From Lachnospiraceae bacterium (GTDB taxonomy: Bacteria > Bacillota > Clostridia > Lachnospirales > Lachnospiraceae), in contig JALESH010000054.1 in the NCBI GenBank assembly GCA_022781985.1, positions 62,001-126,000 on the forward strand: a DNA stretch of 64,000 nucleotides. Direction: 5' to 3'. This document shows positions 51,041-62,184 of the stretch, in pieces; the stretch's first letter is position 1; every line of letters begins with the position of its first letter. The notes under the pieces are model-generated. The model made no database searches, had not been told where the DNA came from, and worked only from the letters and a program-made list of their open reading frames with translations. Position numbers and translations under genes: made by a program.

Positions 51041-52246
51041 ATGAAAAAGTATAGGCCCATGAAATTATTCATCTGTTGTTTATCAATTCTCTGCCTTACC
51101 CTCACTGCCTGCAGAAAGGATGCCGCGGAGGAGCTTTCTCTGGGAGAGGCCAACGAGCGCCCCTCCCTTCCGGACTCCGAGCCCATCCCCGAAACCCAGG
51201 AGGATGAGGAGCCCGAGGCGGAAGGTCCGCCTGCCTTTTACGGTCTGCCGGTGATCGGGGAAAGGGAAGCCGTGGACGGCAGGATCCAGAGCTATCTGAC
51301 GGGACAGTGGCTGGAAGAGGAAAGGGCACGCCGCCGTCCGATTGCCGTGATGATCCCCAACAATACCCCCGCCCTGCCCCAGTATGGGCTTTCCAAGGCT
51401 GCTGTCATCTATGAAGCCCCTGTAGAAGGCAGGATCACCCGGCTGATGGGTATCTTTGAGGACTATGATGAGCTGGAATTTATCGGACCGGTACGGAGCA
51501 GCAGGGATTACTACATCTATGTAGCCATGGGCTATGAAGCAATCTATTGCAACTGGGGCCTGGCCAGGCCCTATGTGGAGGAGCTGATCAACCGGGATAC
51601 CGTCCAGAATATCAGTGCCTCTGTAGCCGGCATCAACCATCCTGCGGATGAGGCCTTCGGCAGACGCAGCCGTCCCGGCTATGCCACTGAATTTACCGGC
51701 TATCTGTTTACCGACGGCCTGAACAAGGCCATAGAACGTCTCCAATACGAAACCGAATACGACGATGCTTTTACGCCCCAGTTCACCTTTATCGCCGACG
51801 GCAGCAGGGCGGAATATTCCGACAGGGAGGACGCTGTCCTGATATATCCCGGCGGAAAGGAAAAGAACTCAGGCGGCTATGGGGCCTACAATCCCTACTT
51901 TGAGTATCATGAGGAGGACAGGCTCTACTACCGTTATCAGGACGGGAAAAAACAGATCGACGAATATACCGGCGGACAGCTCTCCGTATCCAATGTAGTC
52001 CTTCAGTATTGCCATGGGGAGGTTCGGGATGCCAAGGACTATCTGGCCTTTGGCGTACATGGAGAGGGAGAGGCCCTGATCTTCACCAACGGAAAGGTGA
52101 TCAAAGGAACCTGGAAGCGGAACGACGGAGACAATACCCCTGCCAAATTCTACGACCAGGAGGACAATGAACTGGTATTCAACCAGGGGGCAACCTGGAT
52201 CTGCAATATCTGGGATGAATACATCGAATTTGTATCCTACGAATAA
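51041..52246 (+). CDS. DUF3048 domain lipoprotein (YerB-like)
   Basis: A 401-residue lipoprotein. The signal peptide ends in lipobox LTAC, followed by an acidic, proline-rich linker (about 25-65). The DUF3048 domains start with RRPIAVMIPNNTPALPQYGLSKAAVIYEAPVEGRITRLMGIFEDY and VRSSRDYYIYVAMGYEAIYCNWG, and the second half has NVVLQYCHGEVRDAKDYLAFGVHGEGEALIFTNGKVIKGTWKRN. YerB of Bacillus is of unknown function. GAGG sits 8 bases before the ATG. It stands alone on plus and converges on dnaJ through a shared terminator. Confidence 0.92.
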   Translation: MKKYRPMKLFICCLSILCLTLTACRKDAAEELSLGEANERPSLPDSEPIPETQEDEEPEAEGPPAFYGLPVIGEREAVDGRIQSYLTGQWLEEERARRRPIAVMIPNNTPALPQYGLSKAAVIYEAPVEGRITRLMGIFEDYDELEFIGPVRSSRDYYIYVAMGYEAIYCNWGLARPYVEELINRDTVQNISASVAGINHPADEAFGRRSRPGYATEFTGYLFTDGLNKAIERLQYETEYDDAFTPQFTFIADGSRAEYSDREDAVLIYPGGKEKNSGGYGAYNPYFEYHEEDRLYYRYQDGKKQIDEYTGGQLSVSNVVLQYCHGEVRDAKDYLAFGVHGEGEALIFTNGKVIKGTWKRNDGDNTPAKFYDQEDNELVFNQGATWICNIWDEYIEFVSYE

Positions 52247-52258
52247 AAGCAAAAAAAC

Positions 52259-52300
52259 ACCTTACAGCAGATTCTATCAGGCCTGCTGTAAGGTATTTTT
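52259..52300. terminator. Bidirectional terminator between DUF3048 gene and dnaJ
   Basis: ACCTTACAGCAG and CTGCTGTAAGGT form a perfect 12-bp stem. A run of A precedes it and a run of T follows, so it serves the plus-strand lipoprotein gene and the minus-strand heat-shock operon. The dnaJ stop lies within the A/T flank. Confidence 0.9.
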
Positions 52301-53463
52301 TATTTCCAGAACTTCTTTTTCTTTTCTTTGGCCTCACCATGCCCTGATGAGACATTCTTAGCCGCATTCAGGCTGCCGCCGGTTTCCGCATCAAACTTCT
52401 TCAGCAGCTCCCTGGCCTCATGGGAAAGCTTGTCAGGAACCTGCACCACCAGCGTCACATAGTGGTCTCCCCTGCTTTCCCTGTCCCTTAAGGAGGGAAC
52501 TCCTTTTCCCTTCAGCCGCACTCTGGTATCGGTCTGGGTACCTGCCTTTACATCATAGATCACCTTGCCGTCCACGGTATCCACAACCACCTCGCCTCCC
52601 AGTGCCGCCACTGCGAAGGACATGGGGACAGTAGAATAAATGTCATACCCCTGGCGCTGGAAGATGGGATGCCTGCCCACGATCACCTCTACCAGCAGGT
52701 CACCTCTGGGGCCTCCGTTGCTTCCAGGCTCTCCCTTATCCCTGATCCGCACGCTCTGGCCATTGTCAATACCTGCCGGGATCGTCACCTTGATCTTCTT
52801 TCTGCTGGCGATATAACCGCTTCCATGGCAATCCGGGCACTTATCCTTGATCACCTTACCGGTACCCCGGCAGTCGGGACAAGTCTGCACATTTCTGACC
52901 GTGCCGAAGAAGGACTGCTGGGTAAACACCACCTGGCCCTTACCGCCGCATTTGGAACAGGTCTCCGGGCTGCTTCCTGCCTTGGCACCGCTTCCGTGAC
53001 AGGCCACGCACTCATCCTTTAAGGTGAGCTCCAGCTCCTTCTCCACACCGGAAACAGCTTCCTCAAACGTAATACGTACACTGGTCCTTATATTTGCCCC
53101 CTTCATAGGGCCGCTGCTTCCTCTGGCCCCGCCACGGCGGCCTCCTCCAAAGAAATCCCCGAAGATATCCCCGAAGATGTCTCCAAAATCTGCACCGCTG
53201 AAGTCAAAGCCACCGGCGCCGCCCATACCGCCGTCGAATGCAGCATGGCCGTACTGGTCATACTGACGCTTCTTTTCCGGATCGCTGAGTACGGCATAAG
53301 CTTCCGAAGCCTCTTTAAATTTCTTCTCTGCCTCCTGGTCGCCCGGATTCATATCCGGATGATATTTCTTCGCAAGAACTCTGTACGCTTTCTTGATCGC
53401 ACTCTCATCCGCGTTCTTGTCTACTCCCAGGACTTCATAATAATCTCTTTTCTGCTCTGCCAT
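52300..53463 (-). CDS. dnaJ: Chaperone DnaJ
   Basis: Type I Hsp40 co-chaperone of DnaK. The 387 residues show the J domain with the HPD tripeptide ([10 protein letters not shown], about 34-37), a Gly/Phe-rich linker with [23 protein letters not shown], and four CxxCxGxG zinc repeats ([42 protein letters not shown]). C-terminal client-binding domains end in a lysine-rich tail. AAAGGAG precedes the ATG. Last gene of the hrcA-grpE-dnaK-dnaJ operon. Confidence 0.97.
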   Translation of the reverse strand: MAEQKRDYYEVLGVDKNADESAIKKAYRVLAKKYHPDMNPGDQEAEKKFKEASEAYAVLSDPEKKRQYDQYGHAAFDGGMGGAGGFDFSGADFGDIFGDIFGDFFGGGRRGGARGSSGPMKGANIRTSVRITFEEAVSGVEKELELTLKDECVACHGSGAKAGSSPETCSKCGGKGQVVFTQQSFFGTVRNVQTCPDCRGTGKVIKDKCPDCHGSGYIASRKKIKVTIPAGIDNGQSVRIRDKGEPGSNGGPRGDLLVEVIVGRHPIFQRQGYDIYSTVPMSFAVAALGGEVVVDTVDGKVIYDVKAGTQTDTRVRLKGKGVPSLRDRESRGDHYVTLVVQVPDKLSHEARELLKKFDAETGGSLNAAKNVSSGHGEAKEKKKKFWK

Positions 53464-53495
53464 AACTGACTCCTTTACTCTCGTGAAAGCAGTAA

Positions 53496-53524
53496 GCCAA
53501 AGCCCAAGCTGCCTTGGCTTTGGC
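53496..53524 (-). other. Hairpin between dnaK and dnaJ
   Basis: GCCAAAGCC-AAG-GCAG-CTT-GGGCTTTGGC forms a stem of about 12 bp with one bulge in the 87-base gap. No T run follows. It may set the ratio of DnaK to DnaJ by affecting mRNA decay. Confidence 0.55.
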
Positions 53525-53550
53525 TGCTGCCTGCGGGACAGACTCCGGTC

Positions 53551-55458
<1,908 letters not shown>

Positions 55459-55499
55459 TTATCTATTACCTTTTTTTATGAAACCTATTATAAAACCTG

Positions 55500-56153
55500 T
55501 CAGCTCACCACTCCTACCATACTGTGCCTCACCACGGTATCTCTGTAGGTATATCCCTTTAGAAGCTCCTGGGCAACCGCTCCTGACTCATATTCTTCAC
55601 TTTCTACCTGCATCACTGCATTGTGGTAGACCGGATCAAACTCCTTTCCCACAGCCTCTATGGGCTTCACACCCAGATTCTCCAGCTCCGTCATCAGCTG
55701 CCTGTAGATCATCTGCATGCCATCTGCAAATCCACTTCCCCTCTCCTCCTCAGGAATGCTTGACAGCCCTCTTTCAAAATTGTCAACAACAGGAAGTATC
55801 TTTTCGATCACACTGCGGGCCCCGGTTTCAAACATAGCAGCCTTTTCCTTCTCTGACCGCTTTCTGAAATTATCGAACTCAGCCATCTGACGCATGACTC
55901 TGTCCTCCAGCTCCTCGATCCTCTGCTTCAGGGCCTCCTGCTTTTTGTCTGCCTTCTGCTTCTTTTTAAACAGCCCCTTGCCTTCATTTTCCCGGGCTGT
56001 CTCCTCTGTGCCCGCCTCCTCCGCGCAGTCCTCCTCTGCCTCCTGAACAGCCGGATTGTCTGTCTCCTCCTGGGCCTCCTCATTCAGCAGCGTGTCTTCC
56101 ATACTGTCATTATCCTCCATGCTTACCTTCTTTTCCTCAGCCAATTTCCTCAT
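55500..56153 (-). CDS. grpE: Nucleotide exchange factor GrpE
   Basis: Releases ADP from DnaK. The 217 residues have an acidic, poorly conserved N-terminus (about 1-75), a long coiled coil (about 75-130; LKQRIEELEDRVMRQMAEFDNFRKRSEKEKAAMFE) and the C-terminal beta domain with PVDPVYHNAVMQVES-like text (reads FDPVYHNAVMQVESEE) and VAQELLKGYTYRDTVVRHSMVGV. Two starts are plausible: this ATG with AGGA 9 bases upstream, or MEDNDSM at 56120 preceded by AAGAAGG. Confidence 0.95.
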   Translation of the reverse strand: MRKLAEEKKVSMEDNDSMEDTLLNEEAQEETDNPAVQEAEEDCAEEAGTEETARENEGKGLFKKKQKADKKQEALKQRIEELEDRVMRQMAEFDNFRKRSEKEKAAMFETGARSVIEKILPVVDNFERGLSSIPEEERGSGFADGMQMIYRQLMTELENLGVKPIEAVGKEFDPVYHNAVMQVESEEYESGAVAQELLKGYTYRDTVVRHSMVGVVS

Positions 56154-56173
56154 CCCTTTCTATCCTGCTTTCA

Positions 56174-57208
56174 CTATTCTCTCTTATTATATAAATCATC
56201 CAACTGATGCATCAATGTTTTCAAAGTACCCACCACCTTGTCATAGTCCATACGCTTGGGGCCTATAATGCCAATGGTTCCTTTCATTCCCTCCCCCAAT
56301 TCATAGGCTGCCGTAACCACACTGCAGTCCTTCATGGACTGGACAGGAGTCTCATCGCCTATATATACCTGGATCCCGGCGCCCCTTTCATCGGAAAGCG
56401 TTTCCTCCACCAGCTCATTCAGCATCTGTTTTTCCTCAAAGGTACTGATCAGCTGGCTGGCCTTCTCATTGTCGGCCAGCTCGGGATATCTGAAAATATT
56501 ATTGGCTCCGCTGGTGTATATTTCCAGATCCTCCTCCGCCTTGATGGCCTCCGCCACAGCATCAATAACATACCCAACTATGGTACTGTGTATACCGGCC
56601 TGCTGTTTGATGGCTGTTATCATGCTCAGGTTGATTTCCTCAATGGTCAGTCCATTGAGATGGGTATTCAGCAGAATATTCAGCTTCAGCAGCGTCTCGT
56701 CATCCAGCGGCTCGGCCACCTCCAGCATGTTATTTTTGATGACATTGCCCTCCACCACGATAACTGCCAGAAGCTGGTGTGCATCCACCCTGGATAACTG
56801 TATAAATTTCAGCTTGTTGCGGTGCAGCCTGGGAGCCGAGATCATCGTTGCATAGTTGGTATTCTGGGCCAGAACCTTTGCCACCTGCCTCAGAAGATGA
56901 TCCATCTTATCCTCCTTGGCCAACAGAACCCCCTTCAGCTCCTCTACCTCCCGCTCCTTCTCCTCCATCATGTGATCCACATACAGACGGTAGCCTTTAT
57001 CCGATGGAATCCTTCCTGCCGAGGTGTGAGGCCTTATGATATATCCCAGCTCCTCCAGATCTGCCATCTCATTCCTTATCGTAGCAGAGCTGAGATGCAG
57101 ATCCGTATATTTGGAAATTGTCCGGCTTCCTACCGGCTCTCCGGTCTCCAGATAGTTACGGATAATAGCCTGCAATATTTTAACCTTTCTCTCATCCAAA
57201 TCCTGCAA
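56174..57208 (-). CDS. hrcA: Heat-inducible transcription repressor HrcA
   Basis: Repressor that binds CIRCE elements and is kept active by GroEL. The 344 residues have an N-terminal winged helix (ERKVKILQAIIRNYLETGEPVGSRTISKYTDLHLSSATIRNEMADLEELGYI) and a GAF-like dimerisation domain. Start TTG: GGAGGTGAT lies 4-8 bases upstream, whereas the ATG five codons earlier directly abuts CIRCE without a ribosome site. First gene of the operon, so it represses itself and the chaperones. Confidence 0.95.
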   Translation of the reverse strand: MQDLDERKVKILQAIIRNYLETGEPVGSRTISKYTDLHLSSATIRNEMADLEELGYIIRPHTSAGRIPSDKGYRLYVDHMMEEKEREVEELKGVLLAKEDKMDHLLRQVAKVLAQNTNYATMISAPRLHRNKLKFIQLSRVDAHQLLAVIVVEGNVIKNNMLEVAEPLDDETLLKLNILLNTHLNGLTIEEINLSMITAIKQQAGIHSTIVGYVIDAVAEAIKAEEDLEIYTSGANNIFRYPELADNEKASQLISTFEEKQMLNELVEETLSDERGAGIQVYIGDETPVQSMKDCSVVTAAYELGEGMKGTIGIIGPKRMDYDKVVGTLKTLMHQLDDLYNKRE

Positions 57209-57229
57209 GCTATCACCTCCCATTCTTTA

Positions 57230-57256
57230 TTAGCACTCGCCTGTAAAGAGTGCTAA
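57230..57256. promoter_or_regulatory. CIRCE operator of the heat-shock operon
   Basis: Perfect inverted repeat TTAGCACTC-N9-GAGTGCTAA, the binding site of HrcA. It lies between the promoter and the hrcA ribosome site, the standard place. Confidence 0.97.
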
Positions 57257-57270
57257 CATCTTCTTACCAT

Positions 57271-57299
57271 AAAATATCACTTACCCTTTATAATGTCAA
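57271..57299 (-). promoter_or_regulatory. Sigma-A promoter of hrcA-grpE-dnaK-dnaJ
   Basis: TTGACA (57294-57299), 17 bases, TATTTT (57271-57276) on the minus strand, with the transcription start about 10 bases before CIRCE. Confidence 0.8.
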
Positions 57300-57333
57300 C
57301 ACCTAGAAGTAAAAATTATTCTAAAAAAAATGT

Positions 57334-57375
57334 AAAAAGACCGGCACAACTGGCTCTGCCAATCCTGCACGGTCT
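57334..57375 (-). terminator. Terminator of the DUF6465 gene
   Basis: On the minus strand AGACCG...CGGTCT form the base of a stem with an inner TGGC-AGA-GCCA hairpin, followed by TTTTT. It isolates the heat-shock promoter from the upstream gene. Confidence 0.7.
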
Positions 57376-57432
57376 GATTATACACAATTATGATTTTGAT
57401 TCACCTTGGTTTATGATAAAGTGAATGGTTAA

Positions 57433-57870
57433 TTAAATAGAAAAGCTTCCCATGATCTCTCCATTGAATACATAATATACTGTATTCTCTTCGGGCTTCA
57501 CATAGAGCTCAAGGGATTTGTAGGGCTCCTTCCCTTTCTCCAGCCCGGTTCTCCACACCTCGTCTGCCATTTTCTGAATATCCTCCATGGAGTAAGATTT
57601 GCCGGCAAACTGCAGACTGATCACGGGCTTTGCTGACTTGGGTGTGCGGCCTCTCCTGGCTGCAGGCTTTGTCTCTTCCTTCTCCACCGTCTCAGCAGCC
57701 TTCTTTGAAGTCCTTCTCTTCCTTGTAGCGGTCTTCTTTTCAGGCTCCTTTTCTACTGCTTTTACTTCCTCCTGCCTTTCCACCGGCTCAACTACAGCCT
57801 CCGCTGCAGATGCTGCTGCAGCAGTTCCCCTCTCTGCTGCCTTAACAGTTGCTGTTATCTTATCTCCCAT
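57433..57870 (-). CDS. DUF6465 family protein
   Basis: A 145-residue protein. The N-terminal about 85 residues are low-complexity Ala/Glu/Lys/Arg sequence with a basic run (KKTATRKRRTSKKAAE), somewhat histone-tail-like. The C-terminal about 60 residues form the conserved part: VISLQFAGKSYSMEDIQKMADEVW, then LELYVKPEENTVYYVFNGEIMGSFSI. The family occurs in Clostridia and has no known function. AGGAG sits 7 bases before the ATG. DNA or polyanion binding by the basic tail is possible but unproven. Own promoter and terminator. Confidence 0.82.
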   Translation of the reverse strand: MGDKITATVKAAERGTAAAASAAEAVVEPVERQEEVKAVEKEPEKKTATRKRRTSKKAAETVEKEETKPAARRGRTPKSAKPVISLQFAGKSYSMEDIQKMADEVWRTGLEKGKEPYKSLELYVKPEENTVYYVFNGEIMGSFSI

Positions 57871-57973
57871 ATAACTTCTCCTCTCCATCATCGGCTTATT
57901 CCGAGCCCCGCCGAACTATCCTGTATATTCAACGAGATACAATGGTTTCCTTCATCTATAGTTTACGTTACTC

Positions 57974-58002
57974 AGTTTATCCCAATTCCACTGGATTGTC
58001 AA
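57974..58002 (-). promoter_or_regulatory. Promoter of the DUF6465 gene
   Basis: TTGACA (57997-58002), 17 bases, TAAACT (57974-57979) on the minus strand; leader about 100 bases. Confidence 0.7.
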
Positions 58003-58050
58003 CTTTTTACTGTCACAAACAATACAGAAAATGCCCAAAACATCAAGCTT

Positions 58051-58872
58051 TTAAGCAAAAAAACCAAAATATGCCAATACAACTATGCCCAGTACGATCC
58101 TATACCAGCCAAAAACCTTAAAATCGTGCTTCTTGATGTAGCCCATCAGGAATCTGATCACAATAACCGATACCCCGAAGGCCACTGTCATGCCCACCAG
58201 CAGGATCATCCATTCCATGGAGCTGAAAGCCAGCCCCAGCTTAAGCAGCTTGAGCAGGCTGGCACCGAACATCACCGGGATGGCCAGAAAGAAGGTAAAC
58301 TCTGCCGCTACCGTCCTGGAAATACCCAACAGCAGTGCGCCGATAATGGTTGCCCCCGAACGGGAGGTGCCGGGAAATATAGCTGCAATCAGCTGCCAGA
58401 TTCCGATCACTAATGCCATCTGATAGGTGATTTGGGACAGATCGGTGATCCTGGGCTGCTTATTCCTGTTTCTGTTTTCTACCAGAATAAACAGCACGCC
58501 GAATACGGCCAGAGCTATGGCTACACAGGGGCCGTTATAAAACAATTCATTGAATACATCATCCAGGGGCATGCCCACCAGTATGGCAGGAATACAGGCC
58601 ACTGCGATCTTAAACCAAAGGCTGAAGGTCTCCTTTTTTATCACCGGGCCGCCTTTCAGGTCAAAAGGAAAAATCTTATTCCAGAACAGGAGCACCACTG
58701 CCAGTATAGAGCCGAACTGTATCATAACCAGAAATGCCTCCCAAAACTCAGGGGACACATCCAGAATGACAAACTCATTTAAAAGGATCATATGGCCTGT
58801 GCTGCTGATAGGCAGCCATTCTGTGATCCCCTGTACAATACCGAACAGCACAGCCTTCAATATCTCTGTCAT
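58051..58872 (-). CDS. uppP: Undecaprenyl-diphosphate phosphatase UppP (BacA)
   Basis: Recycles undecaprenyl pyrophosphate for cell-wall synthesis and can give bacitracin tolerance. The 273-residue membrane protein has about eight helices. Catalytic region 1 is GIVQGITEWLPISSTGHMILLNEF (about 11-35), and region 2 is IAAIFPGTSRSGATIIGALLLGISRTVAAEFTFFLAIPVM (about 160-200), including the SxSG arginine-serine motif. The MTEILKAV start has AAGGAGG 6 bases upstream. Full length. Confidence 0.96.
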   Translation of the reverse strand: MTEILKAVLFGIVQGITEWLPISSTGHMILLNEFVILDVSPEFWEAFLVMIQFGSILAVVLLFWNKIFPFDLKGGPVIKKETFSLWFKIAVACIPAILVGMPLDDVFNELFYNGPCVAIALAVFGVLFILVENRNRNKQPRITDLSQITYQMALVIGIWQLIAAIFPGTSRSGATIIGALLLGISRTVAAEFTFFLAIPVMFGASLLKLLKLGLAFSSMEWMILLVGMTVAFGVSVIVIRFLMGYIKKHDFKVFGWYRIVLGIVVLAYFGFFA

Positions 58873-58917
58873 TTTCATCCTCCTTGCAGACAATTTTTAT
58901 TTATTGACGGTTCGGAA

Positions 58918-59778
58918 TCATTTGGATAAATACTCCAAAAGCTCCTCCCAGCAGGCTTCCGCATCACGATAGCCCTCCTCATACAGTGCTTTCAGCTTCT
59001 CCTGATCCTTCTCTACCCTGCCCACCTGGCTCTTTTTCCCGGGACGGATTACAAAAGCTCTGCCCTCCCCAGCCAGCTCCTCCAAATAGTCCAGTGTGGC
59101 ATTATACCGGATATGCCGCTCCCTCATCAGCTCATACACCCTAGGATAGGAGGCATACCGCAGCTTGATCAGCGCCAGCCGGGAGGCAGGCTCCCTGCGG
59201 AAGCCCACCTCCTTGGTCATAATGACCACATTCTTCTCATTTCCATCCCGGATGGATCGGGCGATGGGAATGGAGTCAGAAATCCCTCCATCCAGATACA
59301 GCTCTCCACCGATTTTCACATTCCGGGATACAAGAGGCATGGAGCTGGAGGCCCGGACAGCCTGCATATCCTTATGCATATCAGTAAGCCGCATATACTC
59401 CGGCCTGCCGGTTCTTATATTCGTAACCACCGCGTAGGCCCTTCCCCGGTATTTTTTGAAGCCCTCATAATCATAGGGGTCCAGGTAGTTTGGAATCAGA
59501 TCATAGCACATAGGTACACCGAACAGATCCCCTGAGGTCAGGAGATTCAAAAGGCTGCAGTACTTCCTGTTATCCAGATAACTGGTGAACACCCTGTAGG
59601 TTCTCTTCTTCTGCCTGGACAGAAAGCTGCACAGGTTAAGCGCTCCTGCGGACACCCCATAGGCGGATGAAAATTGTATATCCTGATCCAGAAAAAAATC
59701 CAGCACCCCGGCTGTGTAGATCCCTTTCATGGCACCGCCTTCCAAAACCAGTCCCGCCTGATACATCATGCTGCTCAC
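58918..59778 (-). CDS. Patatin-like phospholipase family protein
   Basis: Serine lipid hydrolase of the patatin/RssA (YjjU) group, 286 residues. The oxyanion loop is GGAMKG (about 14-19), the nucleophile is about Ser43 in GVSAGAL, and the catalytic aspartate about Asp163 in DGGISDS. There is no signal peptide, so a cytosolic or membrane-peripheral enzyme. The GTG start overlaps the aminotransferase stop (GTGA); an ATG three codons later has GGAGG 12 bases upstream and is equally possible. Coupling to the aminotransferase gene is clear. Substrate unknown. Confidence 0.9.
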   Translation of the reverse strand: MSSMMYQAGLVLEGGAMKGIYTAGVLDFFLDQDIQFSSAYGVSAGALNLCSFLSRQKKRTYRVFTSYLDNRKYCSLLNLLTSGDLFGVPMCYDLIPNYLDPYDYEGFKKYRGRAYAVVTNIRTGRPEYMRLTDMHKDMQAVRASSSMPLVSRNVKIGGELYLDGGISDSIPIARSIRDGNEKNVVIMTKEVGFRREPASRLALIKLRYASYPRVYELMRERHIRYNATLDYLEELAGEGRAFVIRPGKKSQVGRVEKDQEKLKALYEEGYRDAEACWEELLEYLSK

Positions 59779-60980
59779 ACTCCTCCCTGCCTCTTGCCGT
59801 ATTCCCTCTCCACAAACCGGCGGAGTACCGGAATGGAACGCTCCACCTTTTCCGTACCCATGCAGTATGCCATACGGAAATAACCAGGACAGCCAAAGCT
59901 GTCTCCCGGCACCAGAATCAAATCATAGGCCATGGCCCTCCGGCAGAACCTTACCGCATCCTCCTCCAATGCTTTTGGAAAAATATAAAAGGTTCCTCCG
60001 GGCTTCACACAGGAAAAACCCAGGCTCGTTAATGCTTCATATAAAAGATCCCTGTTGGTCTCATACACAGACAGGTCTGCTGTCTCACAGACCACCTCGG
60101 CCACTGCAAGCTGCATGAGAGAGGAGGGACAGTTGTGTCCGATCCCTCTGGATATCTGCCCGCACATGCTGACGATGGTCTCCGCCTCCTCGCAGGCCGG
60201 GTTCACCGCCAGATAGCCGATCCTTTCTCCCGGAACAGAAAGGGATTTGGAATAGGAATAGCAGCTTATGGTATGCTCATACAGACTGGAGACATAGACA
60301 GCCTCAGCTCCCCGGAACAGGATCTCTCTGTAGGGCTCATCTGAAATCAGATAGATCCTATGGCCCAGCTCCCTTGTTTTCCTCCTCAGAAGCTCCGCCA
60401 GCCTCTCCAGAGTTTCTCTCGTGTATACCACTCCCGAAGGATTATTGGGCGTATTCACCAGCAGGGCCGCCACCTTCCCCGTCAGCATCTCCTCCAGCCT
60501 GTCAAAGTTGATCTGAAATCCATCCGTATCTGCAGGCACCACCCTGAGCCTGGCTCCGCTCAGGTCTATGTAGGGATGGTACTCAGGAAAAAACGGGGCA
60601 AAGGCCAACACCTCATCCCCCGGTACTGTCACACAGCGGACAGCATGGGCAATAGCCCCTGCTGCTCCCGCTGTCATAAATATATGTGAAGCAGTATAAT
60701 TCATGCCGAATCTTTTATTCAGGGACTCCGCAATCTTTTCCTTTACGGAGGGAATACCCAGGCTGGGGCTGTAGCCATGTACCGTCATGGGATCACATTC
60801 CGTAAGCAGCCTCATCACAGCCTCCTTAAACTTCTCAGGCGCAGGCACAGAGGGGTTTCCCAGGCTGTAATCAAACACATTCTCATAGCCGATCTCCCTG
60901 CCCCTGGCTGAAGCATACTCGGAAAGCTCCCGGATCACCGACTTTGCTCCCAGCATTTCTTTATATTTAACCGCTATCAT
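59775..60980 (-). CDS. Class I/II PLP-dependent aminotransferase
   Basis: A 401-residue fold-type I aminotransferase. Landmarks: FDYSLGNPSVPAPEKF, GYSPSLGIPSVKEKIAE, MTAGAAGAIAHAVRC, VNTPNNPSGVVYT (about 175-187), ISDEPYREILF (about 212-222), the PLP lysine in SYSKSLSVPGERIGYLAV (about 243) and FRMAYC with the carboxylate-binding arginine (about 375). It most resembles AspC/AlaT-type enzymes but the substrate cannot be set. AAAGGAG precedes the ATG. It overlaps the patatin-like gene by a few bases. Confidence 0.92.
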   Translation of the reverse strand: MIAVKYKEMLGAKSVIRELSEYASARGREIGYENVFDYSLGNPSVPAPEKFKEAVMRLLTECDPMTVHGYSPSLGIPSVKEKIAESLNKRFGMNYTASHIFMTAGAAGAIAHAVRCVTVPGDEVLAFAPFFPEYHPYIDLSGARLRVVPADTDGFQINFDRLEEMLTGKVAALLVNTPNNPSGVVYTRETLERLAELLRRKTRELGHRIYLISDEPYREILFRGAEAVYVSSLYEHTISCYSYSKSLSVPGERIGYLAVNPACEEAETIVSMCGQISRGIGHNCPSSLMQLAVAEVVCETADLSVYETNRDLLYEALTSLGFSCVKPGGTFYIFPKALEEDAVRFCRRAMAYDLILVPGDSFGCPGYFRMAYCMGTEKVERSIPVLRRFVEREYGKRQGGV

Positions 60981-61003
60981 TTAAATACTCCTTTCAGTCC
61001 GGC

Positions 61004-61942
61004 CTAGTTGGCAATGGATGCAATCAGCAGCATCCTCCCCTGCAGCTCCACCCTGCCATATGCCGCAGGAATAATGAAGTTGTCTCCCTTCCGGATCTCT
61101 CTTCCGCTGATGCGCCCCTCCCCCTCCAGCACGCTCATGTTCATAAAGGGATATCTCTGTTCAAAGGAAAATTCCTCCTCCACATCCAGCTTCCATACTG
61201 TATAGTATTGGTTGGACACCATCTCATTCAGCCTGTTGGGGGACATGCCAAGGGTACTGCGGACACTTTTTGATGCATCCCTGGAGGGCACCGTGATCAC
61301 GTCCTTGCTCTGCTTCAGATGCAGCTTCCGAAGCTGCCCCTGGACCCTCCGGTCATAGTCATACAGGCGGTAGGTAATGTCACTGCTCTGCTGGGTTTCG
61401 AAAATCACCATTCCGCCCTTGATGGTATGCACGGTGCCGGGATCTATCTGGATAAAATCCCCCTTATGCACCGGTACCTCACGGAGAAACTCCTCCCATC
61501 TCCGGCCGTCGATCATCTCCTCCATCTCTTCCCTGCTTCTGGCATTGTGTCCGATGACCAGACTGGTATCCTCTCTGCAGTCCATGATATACCAGCATTC
61601 TGTCTTACCCAGACTGCCGGATTCATGAACCCTGGCATAGGCATCGTCAGGATGTACCTGGATGCTCAGGTCGCTCTTTGCATCGATAATTTTGACCAAA
61701 AGGGGGTACTCCTCCGACTCATAGCCGCCGAACAGCATAGGATATTCCCTCCAGACCTCCGACAGTCTTTTGCCCTCACAGAAGCCTTCCCGGATGGTAC
61801 AGTCTCCATGAGGATGGGCACTGATCCCCCAGCACTCACCCACATGCTCGGAGGGCAGGGGATAATCGAATTCCCTCAATCTCTCTCCACCCCATACCAT
61901 TTCTTTAAATATAGGATTTAAGAACAACAATTCTTTCTTCAC
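61004..61942 (-). CDS. manA: Class I mannose-6-phosphate isomerase
   Basis: Zinc enzyme interconverting mannose-6-phosphate and fructose-6-phosphate, the first step towards GDP-mannose or the end of mannose use. The 312 residues match the short Gram-positive form: NPIFKEMVWGGERL, GECWGISAHPHGDC, VKIIDAKSDLSIQVHPDD with metal ligands (about 95-110), KTECWYIMD and PVHKGDFIQIDPGTVHTIKGG (about 160-180). Start GTG (MKKELLFLNP); AAAGGAG is 15 bases upstream, rather far. It follows no other gene closely and reads away from mgtC. Confidence 0.93.
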   Translation of the reverse strand: MKKELLFLNPIFKEMVWGGERLREFDYPLPSEHVGECWGISAHPHGDCTIREGFCEGKRLSEVWREYPMLFGGYESEEYPLLVKIIDAKSDLSIQVHPDDAYARVHESGSLGKTECWYIMDCREDTSLVIGHNARSREEMEEMIDGRRWEEFLREVPVHKGDFIQIDPGTVHTIKGGMVIFETQQSSDITYRLYDYDRRVQGQLRKLHLKQSKDVITVPSRDASKSVRSTLGMSPNRLNEMVSNQYYTVWKLDVEEEFSFEQRYPFMNMSVLEGEGRISGREIRKGDNFIIPAAYGRVELQGRMLLIASIAN

Positions 61943-62002
61943 GTTATCTATGCTAAGCTCCTTTCACTTTGGTGCTTTTCGCTTCTCCAGCCATGTATAG
62001 CC

Positions 62003-62008
62003 ATTATA
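62003..62008 (-). promoter_or_regulatory. Possible -10 box of manA
   Basis: TATAAT on the minus strand about 60 bases before the manA start, with no clear -35. The rest of the 242-base divergent gap shows no further convincing element. Confidence 0.3.
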
Positions 62009-62184
62009 TATGTTTTCTTTCATAAAATCCAGTCTCTACTTATTTTCTTCCTGCCGAAATGCCAAAAGCCCTCCAATCGACTGGTGAAAAATCAAATTCT
62101 CCCTGTACCGGAAGCCGAAAACAGAGTACAATAGGAGTATAGTGCCGGAATGATACCGGAGCGCCAGAGAACAGGAGGAATACC

